Below are positions 52,280-60,827 of a stretch of 64,000 bases of DNA, piece by piece. Position 1 is the first letter of the stretch, and the number at the start of each line of letters is the position of its first letter. The stretch comes from Sulfitobacter dubius (lineage in GTDB: Bacteria; Pseudomonadota; Alphaproteobacteria; Rhodobacterales; Rhodobacteraceae). The notes beneath the pieces were generated by a model, which was not told the origin of the DNA, did no database searches, and saw only the letters and a list, made by a program, of their open reading frames with translations. The position numbers and the translations under genes are program-made. The stretch is taken from positions 62,001 to 126,000 of the forward strand of contig NZ_FOPG01000004.1 of assembly GCF_900113435.1 (NCBI RefSeq), in the 5' to 3' direction.

Positions 52280-52482
52280 AAGCCTCCGTGTCTTTTGACG
52301 CGCTAAGGGTATCGCCCTCCCTTGGGGGGGCGATCCGCACGTTTGAAAGTAGCTGCCCCGGTGCATCAACCGCTGACCGATCCGGCTGGCGAAGCGTTGC
52401 AAAATTGCCCTCCGGGGGGAGGGAGGGCGATGCCCGTTGTGCAACCGGACGGGACAGAGACTAGGCCCCTACCCCAATAGAA

Positions 52483-52510
52483 AAAGGCCCGGTGTCTCCA
52501 CCGGGCCTTT
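52483..52510. terminator. Strong bidirectional terminator between dctM and a DctP gene
   Basis: AAAGGCCCGGTG (52483-52494) pairs exactly with CACCGGGCCTTT (52499-52510) around a TCTC loop. The A-run at 52481-52485 and the T-run at 52508-52510 make it a terminator for both strands. The preceding 200 bases (52280-52480) contain weaker GC-rich repeats and no coding frame that I can support. Confidence 0.85.
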
Positions 52511-52531
52511 CCTCATCTCTTACTGCAAAGC

Positions 52532-53626
52532 TCAGTACTTCAGGAACTTCTGACGTGCCTGAACATAGGGGCTATCAATGTTCTCAGTCCGGGTACGGAC
52601 AAGGTTCAGCGCTTCGACGAAGCTCTCGGCGGTTTTCTTGACCAGCGGGTCGTCGCTGTTGCGCAGTTCTTCGACCACTTCGACCGAGGCTTTGGCACCG
52701 GCTTCCATAATGTCGTCGGGGAAGTTGCGCACGGTCACGCCATGCTCATCCACCAGCGTCTTCAGCGCGCGCGGGTCATTGGCATAGAAGTCGGCGGCGA
52801 CTTGGTCGTATTCCGCTTGGCTCACATCGCGGATGATCGCCTGCAGGTTCTCTGGAAGTTCCTGATACTTCTTCTTGTCGACGACAAGCTCGGTCGCCAG
52901 ACCCGATTCCACGAAGGATGGCATGTAGTAGTTCTTGGCCACCTGATGGAAGCCGAGCGCCAGATCGTTGTAAGGGCCAACGAATTCAGCGGCATCCAGC
53001 GTGCCAGATTGCAGCGCTTGGAAAATCTCGCCCGCCGCCATGTTTGTCACGGTCGCGCCCAGTTTTTCCCACACGCGGCCACCAAGGCCCGGCGTACGGA
53101 AGCGCACCCCTTTGACATCGTCGAGGCTCTTCAGCTCATCGCGGAACCAACCACCCGTTTGGGTGCCGGTGTTGCCGGACAGGAAACCCTGAACGCCGAA
53201 CTGGTCATAAATCTCGTCCCAGATTTCCTGACCGCCCATGTAGCGCATCCAAGCTGTCAGCTCAGGCGTGGTCATGCCATAGGGAACGCCGGTAAAGAAG
53301 GACAGCGCAGGCGATTTGTTCTGCCAGTAGTAAGCCGCACCGTGGCTCATCTCGGCGGTGCCGTCGATCACCGCGTCCAGCGATTGCAGCGGCGGAACCA
53401 TCTCACCAGCCGAGAAGACTTGAATGGTCAGCTCGCCGCCCGAAGCGGCAGTGATCCGGTCGGCCAGACGCTGTGCGCCGACACCCAGACCGGGGAAGTT
53501 CTTGGGCCATGTGGTAACCATACGCCACGTGATGTTGCCCTGCGCAATTGCGGGCGCTGCAAGCGTCGTAGCGGCAGCACCTGCTCCCATCACACCGGCT
53601 TTGCGAATAAATGAACGACGATCCAT
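52532..53626 (-). CDS. dctP: TRAP transporter solute-binding protein (DctP/TakP-like, Tat-exported)
   Basis: The 364-aa receptor has a twin-arginine signal (MDRRSFIRKAG) followed by AAATTLAAPAIAQ. The mature part begins with WRMVTTWPKNFPGLG, which matches the TakP-like branch that binds 2-oxo acids as a metal chelate. FVGPYNDLALGFHQ carries the expected ligand region. It points toward the dctQM genes at 50310-52279, the likely permease, and is divergent from a second TRAP system across a palindrome at 53775-53790. Confidence 0.9.
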   Translation of the reverse strand: MDRRSFIRKAGVMGAGAAATTLAAPAIAQGNITWRMVTTWPKNFPGLGVGAQRLADRITAASGGELTIQVFSAGEMVPPLQSLDAVIDGTAEMSHGAAYYWQNKSPALSFFTGVPYGMTTPELTAWMRYMGGQEIWDEIYDQFGVQGFLSGNTGTQTGGWFRDELKSLDDVKGVRFRTPGLGGRVWEKLGATVTNMAAGEIFQALQSGTLDAAEFVGPYNDLALGFHQVAKNYYMPSFVESGLATELVVDKKKYQELPENLQAIIRDVSQAEYDQVAADFYANDPRALKTLVDEHGVTVRNFPDDIMEAGAKASVEVVEELRNSDDPLVKKTAESFVEALNLVRTRTENIDSPYVQARQKFLKY

Positions 53627-53774
53627 GTTTTTCCTCCCAAAGGATAATTGTTAAGCATCCTCCGACGTCGGCGCAGAGGGCTATGTTCAGCAGATAATCG
53701 TCGGTTTTCGCAAATGTCCATGGTCTACACGAATTGAACCTGCCTCTTGCTAGACAATCTCCCCCGAAGCCGCA

Positions 53775-53790
53775 TACGTAGTGCTACGTA
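53775..53790. promoter_or_regulatory. Perfect dyad TACGTAG-TG-CTACGTA between divergent TRAP genes
   Basis: Seven-base arms at 53775-53781 and 53784-53790 are exact reverse complements around TG. It lies in the 215-base gap between dctP (minus strand) and the second dctQ (plus strand), 52 bases before the latter, so it could regulate both. The binding protein is unknown and not encoded next to it. Confidence 0.6.
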
Positions 53791-53841
53791 AAGCGGTAGT
53801 ATTATTAGTCTTTCGCCTTGTTTTCGGCAGAAAGGTGAATA

Positions 53842-54369
53842 ATGTGCGAGCTGCCAGGGAGGGCTCAGATCTTGTTAAAATTCATCGACCAGATGAACGA
53901 ATTCGTCGGGCGTATTGTGTCGGTCGTTGCCGTCATCTTTGCTGCGATCATCATCTATGACGTGTTCATGCGCTATGCGCTGAACGATCCGACACGCTGG
54001 GCCTTTGATGTGACTAAACAGCTATATGGCTTTTATTTCGTCATGCTGGGCGGCTATGCGCTGCGTCATCAAGCCCATGTGCGGGTTGACCTGATCACCG
54101 AAACCCTTGCCCCCACCCTGCGACGTTGGGTCGAAGCGGCGGGCTATGTGATCTTTTTCTTCCCCTTTGCTTGGGTCTTCACCACCCGCTCTTATGAATT
54201 CGCCATGCGCTCTTATGCTCAGGGCGAGACGACCTATGGCTCAGTCCAACTGCCGGTCTACCCGCTAAAGATGGCCATGGCGCTCGCCGCTTGTTTGCTG
54301 TTGCTGCAAGGCGTGGCGGAATTTTTGAAACTCGTACTTAACCGTCAGGAACTGCCCCGTGACGCCTGA
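53842..54369 (+). CDS. TRAP transporter small permease (DctQ), second system
   Basis: The 175-aa protein has four TM helices and begins with ATG 53842 after AGAAAGG. The segment DVFMRYALNDPTRWAFDVTKQLYGFYF is characteristic of the DctQ subgroup paired with TakP-like receptors. An 11-base overlap joins it to the large permease. Confidence 0.88.
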   Translation: MCELPGRAQILLKFIDQMNEFVGRIVSVVAVIFAAIIIYDVFMRYALNDPTRWAFDVTKQLYGFYFVMLGGYALRHQAHVRVDLITETLAPTLRRWVEAAGYVIFFFPFAWVFTTRSYEFAMRSYAQGETTYGSVQLPVYPLKMAMALAACLLLLQGVAEFLKLVLNRQELPRDA

Positions 54370-55681
54370 ACTTATTGCACTCACCATGTTTGGCCTGCTG
54401 TTGCTGGGCCTTTTCATGGGTCACCCTCTGGCCTTTGTTCTGGGCGGCACCGCTGTTCTGGGCGCTGTTATTGCTGGCAAGCCGATGGTGCTGGGCATCG
54501 TCATCAACCGCATCTTTGGCGATGTGCTGGATAACTTCACCCTAATCGCGATTCCGCTGTTCATCTTGATGGCCAGATTTCTCTCTGATTCGGGCGTGAC
54601 GGATAAGATGTTCGAATCATTGCGGCTTTTGATGTCGAACATCCGCGGCGGTCTGGCCTTGGCCGTGGTCTTCATTTCGATCCTACTGGCGGCGACCACG
54701 GGCATCATTGGCGCATCGATCACCGTGATGGGTGTCATGGCGCTACGCCCGATGCTGCAATATGGTTATAGTCCGACGCTTACTACCGGTGTCATCGCGG
54801 CTTCAGGCTGCCTTGGCATTCTGATCCCGCCGTCGATCATGTTGATCCTTATGGCCTCCTATTCGCCGCTGTCGGTGGGTGAACTGTTCGCCGGTGCGAT
54901 GGTGCCGGGCGTGGTTCTGGGCCTACTTTATGCGGTCTGGGTCTTTATCGTTGCCGTTGTACGCCCTGATATGGCCCCCGCGGTCGAGCCGGATGAGAAA
55001 ATCTCCAAGCCCGCTCTGCTCCGCATGTTGCTGATCGAAGCGGTGCCGCCACTGGTGCTGATCCTTGGTATCCTTGGCTCGCTGCTGGCGGGCATCGCCA
55101 CGGCGACCGAAGCCTCGGCCATTGGTGCCGCACTCGCGCTGGTGATCGTCATTATGCGGCGCAAATTCACTTGGGCGAGTTTTTATGGCGCGATGCTCGA
55201 AACCGGGCGTACCTCGGCGATGATCCTGTTCATTGTTGTTGGTGCCACGGCCTTTACCGGGGTGTTCAACATCACGGGGGGTCTGCGCGCCACCCAAGAG
55301 ATCATCCGCAACCTCGACATGGCGCCTTGGCTGCTGATCGCGATGATGATGTTCATCGTCTTCATCCTCGGTGCTTTCCTCGACTGGACCGGCATCGTGC
55401 TGCTGTCCTTCCCAATCTTCCTGCCAATCGTTCAGGAGATGGACGTGAGCCTGTTGTGGTTCGTCGTCCTGATGTCCGTGGTCCTGCAGACGTCGTTCCT
55501 GACCCCGCCCTTTGGATATGCGCTGTTCTATCTGCGCGCCATCGCCCCGCGTGAGGTCAAGACGTCGCATATCATCGTCGGTGTGCTGCCGTTCATCGGG
55601 TTGATCCTGATGATGTGCGTGGCCATCGCCCTGTTCCCGCAGCTTGTCACCTGGCTGCCGGAAACGCTCTATACAAAATAA
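54359..55681 (+). CDS. TRAP transporter large permease (DctM), second system
   Basis: The 440-aa permease starts at GTG 54359 inside the dctQ end. Motifs include IPLFILMARFLSDSG, GIIGASITVMGVMAL, ILIPPSIMLILMASYSP, AGIATATEASAIG and TSFLTPPFGYALFYLRA. About 12 TM helices are present. The receptor gene follows 21 bases after the stop, making a complete QMP operon. Confidence 0.92.
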   Translation: MTPELIALTMFGLLLLGLFMGHPLAFVLGGTAVLGAVIAGKPMVLGIVINRIFGDVLDNFTLIAIPLFILMARFLSDSGVTDKMFESLRLLMSNIRGGLALAVVFISILLAATTGIIGASITVMGVMALRPMLQYGYSPTLTTGVIAASGCLGILIPPSIMLILMASYSPLSVGELFAGAMVPGVVLGLLYAVWVFIVAVVRPDMAPAVEPDEKISKPALLRMLLIEAVPPLVLILGILGSLLAGIATATEASAIGAALALVIVIMRRKFTWASFYGAMLETGRTSAMILFIVVGATAFTGVFNITGGLRATQEIIRNLDMAPWLLIAMMMFIVFILGAFLDWTGIVLLSFPIFLPIVQEMDVSLLWFVVLMSVVLQTSFLTPPFGYALFYLRAIAPREVKTSHIIVGVLPFIGLILMMCVAIALFPQLVTWLPETLYTK

Positions 55682-55702
55682 ATCAACGGAGGAGAGAATA
55701 TC

Positions 55703-56791
55703 ATGAAATTGAAATCAACACTTGCCGGTCTGGCACTCTGCGCAGGCTTTGGCACGCAGGCCGCGGCCCAAGACAACTGGACCATGACCACCACATGGCC
55801 CACTTCGCTGGAACTGATCGAAATCGACAAACACTTCGTTGATCTGGCCAACAAGCTGACCGGCGAAGACCTGACCATCGAATTCTTCGAAGGCGGCTCC
55901 CTCGTGCCCGCAGGCGAAGTTTTCGGCGCGGTTGAATCGAACACCGTGCAGGCTGGCGCAGACTGGCCCGGCTACTGGGCTGGCCGCAACTCTGCCTTCT
56001 CGCCACTGGCGACCACGGCGAGCCTGTTCAACGCAGTTGATTACGTCAACTGGATCGAACAATGGGGCGGCAAAGAGCTCTACAACGAGATCTACGGCAA
56101 GTTCGGCATGGTCTACCTGCCCTACGGCGTGACCAACAACGAATCCGGTTTCCGCACCAACGAGCAGATCGTCACGCTGGAAGACCTCAAGGGCAAGCGT
56201 CTGCGTCTGTCGGGTCTGGAGCAGGGCCGTCTGTTGGAAAAACTGGGCGGTTCGCAGGTTTCCATGGCCGGTGGTGAAATCTACCAGTCGCTTGAGCGCG
56301 GCGTTATTGATGGCGCGGAATTCTCGACCCCCAACGTCGACTTCTCGGGCGGTTTCCAGCAGGTCACCAAATACTGGGCGACACCGGGCTGGCACCAGTC
56401 GGCGTCGATCTTCGGCGTGATGATCAACAAAGGCGCATGGGACGCGCTGCCGGACGAAACCCGCGAAGCGCTTGAAATCGCGGCGCAGGCCAACCTCGTC
56501 TGGTCGCTCTCCTTCACCGAAAAGCGCGCGACCGAAGCCTATCAGCAGTTCCTCGACGCGGGCATCGAGATCAACCGCTACGACGATGAAACGCTGGCGA
56601 CCGTTCAGGAAATGGCCAATGAGACCATCGAAGAGACCGCCTGTGAGAACCCCGATTCCGCAAAGGTTTACCTGAGCCAGTTGGAGTATCTGAACGACTA
56701 CGCCAAATGGCGTGATGCTTCGGCCCCGTTCAACTTGGGCCGCACGCCCAACGGTCCGGACATCGAAAAAATCCGCGCCTGCGCGGAATGA
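55703..56791 (+). CDS. TRAP transporter solute-binding protein (DctP/TakP-like), second system
   Basis: The 362-aa receptor has a Sec signal (about residues 1-22, ending QAAAQ) and a mature start of WTMTTTWPTSLELIE. It is a diverged paralogue of the Tat-exported receptor at 52532-53626. Shared elements include NESGFRTNEQI and EFSTPNVDFSGGFQQV at the ligand site. GGAGGAG precedes the ATG. A perfect terminator follows. Substrate likely a 2-oxo or hydroxy carboxylate. Confidence 0.9.
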   Translation: MKLKSTLAGLALCAGFGTQAAAQDNWTMTTTWPTSLELIEIDKHFVDLANKLTGEDLTIEFFEGGSLVPAGEVFGAVESNTVQAGADWPGYWAGRNSAFSPLATTASLFNAVDYVNWIEQWGGKELYNEIYGKFGMVYLPYGVTNNESGFRTNEQIVTLEDLKGKRLRLSGLEQGRLLEKLGGSQVSMAGGEIYQSLERGVIDGAEFSTPNVDFSGGFQQVTKYWATPGWHQSASIFGVMINKGAWDALPDETREALEIAAQANLVWSLSFTEKRATEAYQQFLDAGIEINRYDDETLATVQEMANETIEETACENPDSAKVYLSQLEYLNDYAKWRDASAPFNLGRTPNGPDIEKIRACAE

Positions 56792-56813
56792 GTTGAGCCC
56801 AAAAAATCTTACG

Positions 56814-56843
56814 AAAAGGCCCGCCAATTGGCGGGCCTTTTTT
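56814..56843 (+). terminator. Rho-independent terminator after the second TRAP operon
   Basis: AAAAGGCCCGCC (56814-56825) pairs exactly with GGCGGGCCTTTT (56830-56841) around AATT, with further T residues to 56843. It can act on both strands, also stopping transcription from the ABC operon on the minus strand. Confidence 0.9.
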
Positions 56844-56884
56844 CGTCTGTAGAACCGGCAGTTCCGGCTTCACTCCGTCCCCGG

Positions 56885-57619
56885 CTATTCCCCAACCCGC
56901 TTAAGAAACTTCTGTAACCTTGCATCTTTTGGGGCACCGAAAATCTCCGATGGGGAGCCACTTTCCACGATCTTGCCACCATCCATGAAGATGACCCGAT
57001 CTGCGATTTCACGCGCGAATTGCATCTCATGGGTGACGATCAGCATCGTTTGCTTGCGCTCCGCCACTGCACGCATCAGATCAAGCACCTCCCCTACCCA
57101 TTCAGGATCAAGCGCCGAAGTTGGCTCGTCAAACAGCATCAGCTCCGCCTCAAGCGCCATGGCGCGGCCAATGCCAACCCGCTGTTGTTGCCCCCCCGAC
57201 AGGGCGGAAGGAAAGCTATCCCCTTTGTCCGCCAAACCGGTTTCGGCTAGCACCGCCATTGCTCGTTTCTCAGCCTCTTCAACCGGGCGCTTGTGCACCG
57301 TCACCAGTGCTTCCATGATGTTCTGCTTGGCAGTTTTATTCGCAAAAAGCGCGTAGTTCTGGAACACCATTGCAGTGCGGCGGCGCAGCGCCAATATATC
57401 CGACTTGCGCGCCTTTGCAGCATCAACGGTCACATCACCAATGGTAATCTGCCCCGCCTGCGGCACGTCGAGAAAGTTAAGACAGCGCAGCAGGGTCGAT
57501 TTGCCCGTTCCCGAAGGGCCGATCACCACGACCCGCTCCCCATCCGCGATCTGCAAGTCGATGCCATCCAACACAGGCGTGCCGCCGAAATGCTTGGTCA
57601 GGCCAGAAATATCAATCAT
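56885..57619 (-). CDS. Polar amino acid ABC transporter ATP-binding protein
   Basis: The 244-aa ATPase has Walker A GPSGTGKSTL, signature LSGGQQQRVGIGRA and Walker B LMLFDEPTSALD, of the GlnQ/TcyN class. It starts with an ATGA overlap on the permease gene and is the last gene of a receptor-permease-ATPase operon. Most likely it powers cystine or related amino acid uptake. Confidence 0.93.
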   Translation of the reverse strand: MIDISGLTKHFGGTPVLDGIDLQIADGERVVVIGPSGTGKSTLLRCLNFLDVPQAGQITIGDVTVDAAKARKSDILALRRRTAMVFQNYALFANKTAKQNIMEALVTVHKRPVEEAEKRAMAVLAETGLADKGDSFPSALSGGQQQRVGIGRAMALEAELMLFDEPTSALDPEWVGEVLDLMRAVAERKQTMLIVTHEMQFAREIADRVIFMDGGKIVESGSPSEIFGAPKDARLQKFLKRVGE

Positions 57620-58290
57620 CGTACGAACGCCTTGTTCAGATAGGTTTCAAGTCGTTTCTGGCCTTGGCTTAACGCTTCGACGATGACCCAATAGACCATC
57701 GCGACAACAAGATAGGCTTCGAAATAAAGAAAGCTGCCTGCCGCCTCTTTCTGCGCGGCACCCATCATCTCGGTCACGCCAAGCGTAAAAGCCAGCGAAG
57801 TGCCTTTGACCATATCAATGAAGTAATTCACCAAAGTTGGCGCAGCGATCCGGGCGGCCTGCGGCAAGATGATACGCAACATCATCTGGCCTTGGGTCAT
57901 GCCGATAGACTGCGCGGCCTCCCATTGACTGCGGTCCACACCCGCAATGGCGGCGCGGATGCTCTCGGCCATATAGGCCGCGAAATGCAGCGTCAGCCCC
58001 ATGATCGTCGCGGTCACTCCGTCGATCTTGGTTAAGAACGAAAGCGCTTGGGGTAGGCCGTAGTAAAAGAGGAACAGTTGCACCAGCAGCGGCGTACCGC
58101 GAAAAAAGCTGATGAAAAGCACTACGAACCAATCGAGCACCGGCACCTTCGCCACCCGCTCTACCGCCAAAAGCGAGGCGAGGATGAGTGCGCACACCAT
58201 CCCCGCCGCCGCCATTAACAGTGTCAGTGGTACATAGCCCAATATGACGGGCACCAGCCCCAGCATGTAGTCAAGGTCTAGCGCCCGCAT
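57616..58290 (-). CDS. Polar amino acid ABC transporter permease (HisM/TcyL type)
   Basis: The 224-aa permease has about five TM helices. The EAA loop is GVDRSQWEAAQSIGMTQGQMMLRIILPQAA, split over residues 117-147. A single permease gene implies a homodimer, as in TcyL/YecS systems. It starts at ATG 58290, 3 bases after the receptor gene's stop. Confidence 0.93.
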   Translation of the reverse strand: MRALDLDYMLGLVPVILGYVPLTLLMAAAGMVCALILASLLAVERVAKVPVLDWFVVLFISFFRGTPLLVQLFLFYYGLPQALSFLTKIDGVTATIMGLTLHFAAYMAESIRAAIAGVDRSQWEAAQSIGMTQGQMMLRIILPQAARIAAPTLVNYFIDMVKGTSLAFTLGVTEMMGAAQKEAAGSFLYFEAYLVVAMVYWVIVEALSQGQKRLETYLNKAFVR

Positions 58291-58293
58291 GGG

Positions 58294-59052
58294 TTACTCC
58301 GCTTTGGTGATGTCTGTGCCGAACCACTTGTCCGAGATTTCGGCCAGTGTACCGTCTTCGCGCAGCGATTCCAGTGCGGTGTCTACGCGGTCGCGCAGGG
58401 CGCGACCTTCGTCGTTGTCTTGGAACGGCAGCGCATTGCGAATCTCAGAGAAAGGCTTGCCAGCAAGTTCCAGCGGCAAGGGGCTTTCCTGAATCAGTTG
58501 TGCAGACGAGACGCGGTCCATGACAAATGCATCCACACGGCCAAGCGCGGTATCTTGGGCGATGTTGGATTCGTAAGTCTTGATCTCAATCTCATCAGCG
58601 AAATCAAGTTCGTTAAGCAGTTGCTCAAAGTTCGAGCCGAGGTTTACCGCAACGGTTTTGCCGCGCAGATCTTCAACGCTGCCGATCTCTTCGTTGCCCT
58701 CTTTGATGACGACCTGCGCGCCGTCAAAAACGTAGGGCGCGGTGAAGGCGAACTTTTCTTCGCGCTCTGGTGTGATGGTGATTTGGTTGGCGATCGTGTC
58801 GATGCGCCCTGCATCTAGCGCACCGATCAGACCGGAAAAGGCCATAGTTTCGAACTCAACCTCAAGCCCGGCCTCTTCGCCAACGGCGTTCATCACGTCG
58901 ACTTCAAACCCCTGAAGCTCGTCGAGTTTCACAAAGGTGAACGGAAAATAGCCGCCCGACATGCCCACGCGGAGCGTTTCATTGTCTTGGGCGAAGGCTG
59001 CGGTGCCAGAAACCGCGGCGAGCGCGGTGGCGGTAACGATCTGTTTCAGCAT
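58294..59052 (-). CDS. Polar amino acid ABC transporter substrate-binding protein (cystine-binding type)
   Basis: The 252-aa periplasmic receptor has a Sec signal (about 1-21, ending AAFAQ). It shows GYFPFTF, the ANQITITPEREEKFAFTAPY segment and GSNFEQLL, and ends with KWFGTDITK. The VINQVTIS and KWFGADVTK-like elements resemble E. coli TcyJ (FliY), a cystine receptor, so a cystine or sulfur amino acid ligand is the best guess. It heads the three-gene operon. The 59053-59297 gap behind it holds no supported gene. Confidence 0.9.
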   Translation of the reverse strand: MLKQIVTATALAAVSGTAAFAQDNETLRVGMSGGYFPFTFVKLDELQGFEVDVMNAVGEEAGLEVEFETMAFSGLIGALDAGRIDTIANQITITPEREEKFAFTAPYVFDGAQVVIKEGNEEIGSVEDLRGKTVAVNLGSNFEQLLNELDFADEIEIKTYESNIAQDTALGRVDAFVMDRVSSAQLIQESPLPLELAGKPFSEIRNALPFQDNDEGRALRDRVDTALESLREDGTLAEISDKWFGTDITKAE

Positions 59053-59297
59053 TGAATTTACTCCTGTAACGCTTGAGCATCAGATGTCACCGGGCGCCGC
59101 CCGCTTCAACACCGTTGCTGAAACAGGAACGTTTGACGGGCGGGATCGGTTCAGAAGGAATGGAAGCTTTGGCAGTCGGATGCGCGCGGGCCGAATTTCC
59201 TGCTGAGGCCTTCTCAGGCAGAAAAGAATTCCCGAAAGGCACGATGGATTCCGCGCCCGCGGAACGGATATGCGCAAATCACATAGCTTTGCACCCC

Positions 59298-60653
59298 TCA
59301 AAGGGCGTCGATATCCAGCCCCTCGGCGGCCCAAGCGGCAAGCTTGCGGTCGACGGTTTTGCGAGAGACGCCCAAACGCCGCGCGGCCTCGGCCCGGTTG
59401 CCGCCCGAAAGATCAAGAATGTGCAGCATATGGCGCTGCGTGACCAGTTCGAGATCCTCAATCGCCCTTGGCCCATCGACGGTGCCATGGCCCGCAAAGG
59501 CTTCGGGCAGGCTGCCGAGGATGACCGACCGTTCGATCAGATTTCGCAATTCTCGCACATTGCCTGGCCAATCGTAGCGCCGCAGCTTCAGCAATGTCTC
59601 TGCATCCAACCGCAGCGCGGACATGCCAAGCGCGGTTGAAAACTGCTGCATGAACATCGCCGCCAGTTCGACAATATCATCCGAGCGATCCTTAAGCGGC
59701 GGCATCGCGACTTCGACAACATTCATGCGGTGATAAAGGTCTGCGCGGAAACGCCCCTCCTCCACCGCTTTGGGCAGATCGGCATTTGTGGCGAAAAGGA
59801 ACCGCAGGTTCAGCGGAATTTCCCGCTCGGCCCCTTCGGGCCGGATGCGCTGATCTTCCAATACCCGCAACAAAGCCGCCTGCAACTGCTCCGGCATCTG
59901 CGCCACTTCATCAAGGAACAGCGTGCCGCCATCGGCCAAGAGGAACAGCCCCGGCTGCAGGGTTTCGTTCCCCTCTACCGCACCGAAGAGTTCCGGCACG
60001 ATCCGATCTGGCGTAATGGCGGCGCAGTTGACTGCAACGAAAGGATGGTCGGCGCGGTCAGACATCTGGTGCAGTTGCCGCGCTGCCAACTCTTTGCCCG
60101 TGCCGCTGGCCCCGGTGAAAAGCACCGGCGTCGGGACCGGGGCAAGGCGGCTCAGCATGCCGCGCACCTTTGCCAGCGCTTCGGACTTGCCGAGCATTTG
60201 AACCGCAGCGCCGCCATGCAACTCGCGGCGAAGCAGCGTATTGTCGCGGCGCAGGTTCTTGCGGTCCAGCGTGCGGGACACCGCGCCGAGGATTTGGTTC
60301 GCCCGAAAAGGTTTCAGCACGAAATCACTGACCCCTGCCCGCAGCGCGGCAATGGCGGTTTCGAGATCGGCATAGGCGGTGATCAGGATCGTATCGGCGT
60401 AGAACCCCTTGCGGCGCTGCTCCACCACCCATTCGAGACCGGTTTTGCCGGGCATGACATTGTCCAGAACGACCACATCAAAATGCGCCTCGTCCAAGAG
60501 TTTGGTGGCCTCTGCAGGCGACGCGGCCTGTGCCACGCGCTTGACGCGCGGCTCCAAAATCTTGGTGAGGAAATGGCGCATCCCCGGTTCATCGTCGATC
60601 ACTAGGACCGACGCGCCTTCGAGCGTGCCGCCGTATTCATCGCCTGCCGCCAT
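59298..60653 (-). CDS. NtrC-family response regulator lacking the GAFTGA motif
   Basis: The 451-aa regulator has a receiver domain (about 15-125; phospho-acceptor Asp64 in VVLDNVMPG, Lys114 in LKPF). The AAA+ domain has Walker A GASGTGKE at 181-188 and Walker B TLFLDEV at 244-250. It ends in a Fis-type HTH (NRAEAARRLGVSRKTVDRKL). Between ELFG (221) and GLFLLADGG, where sigma-54 activators carry GAFTGA, the sequence reads AVEGNETLQP and is shortened. It therefore probably cannot remodel sigma-54 holoenzyme. No histidine kinase gene is seen in the window. It lies downstream of the formate dehydrogenase genes and probably controls them. Confidence 0.88.
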   Translation of the reverse strand: MAAGDEYGGTLEGASVLVIDDEPGMRHFLTKILEPRVKRVAQAASPAEATKLLDEAHFDVVVLDNVMPGKTGLEWVVEQRRKGFYADTILITAYADLETAIAALRAGVSDFVLKPFRANQILGAVSRTLDRKNLRRDNTLLRRELHGGAAVQMLGKSEALAKVRGMLSRLAPVPTPVLFTGASGTGKELAARQLHQMSDRADHPFVAVNCAAITPDRIVPELFGAVEGNETLQPGLFLLADGGTLFLDEVAQMPEQLQAALLRVLEDQRIRPEGAEREIPLNLRFLFATNADLPKAVEEGRFRADLYHRMNVVEVAMPPLKDRSDDIVELAAMFMQQFSTALGMSALRLDAETLLKLRRYDWPGNVRELRNLIERSVILGSLPEAFAGHGTVDGPRAIEDLELVTQRHMLHILDLSGGNRAEAARRLGVSRKTVDRKLAAWAAEGLDIDAL

Positions 60654-60670
60654 GATATGCCTCTTCGGTG

Positions 60671-60796
60671 TCAGTCCAGCCGGACGTTTTCACCTGAATA
60701 GACCTCGGCCGACGAAAAGCCCATCTCATGCAGTCCGAAATAGGCCACTACGCCGATCACCGCGACGCCCAGAAACCCTGCCAGCATGGCCTTCAT
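60671..60796 (-). CDS. 41-aa single-TM protein of the formate dehydrogenase cluster
   Basis: A frame from ATG 60796 (AAAGGAT seven bases upstream) to 60671 encodes one TM helix (MLAGFLGVAVIGVVAYFGL, residues 4-22). A short polar tail follows, ending NVRLD. It sits between the cytochrome b subunit gene (start of gap 31 bases) and the regulator gene on the same strand. Position suggests an accessory or assembly peptide of the membrane FDH complex. The family is not one I can name. Confidence 0.6.
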   Translation of the reverse strand: MKAMLAGFLGVAVIGVVAYFGLHEMGFSSAEVYSGENVRLD

Positions 60797-60827
60797 TGCG
60801 CGTATCCTTTTACCTGAACGCCGCCCA

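Noticed and set aside
52280..52480. Possible small RNA or extra terminator between dctM and the bidirectional terminator
   Set aside because: GC-rich partial repeats such as ATCGCCC and GGGCGAT are present, but no promoter or clear structure could be defined. The strong hairpin at 52483 explains termination.
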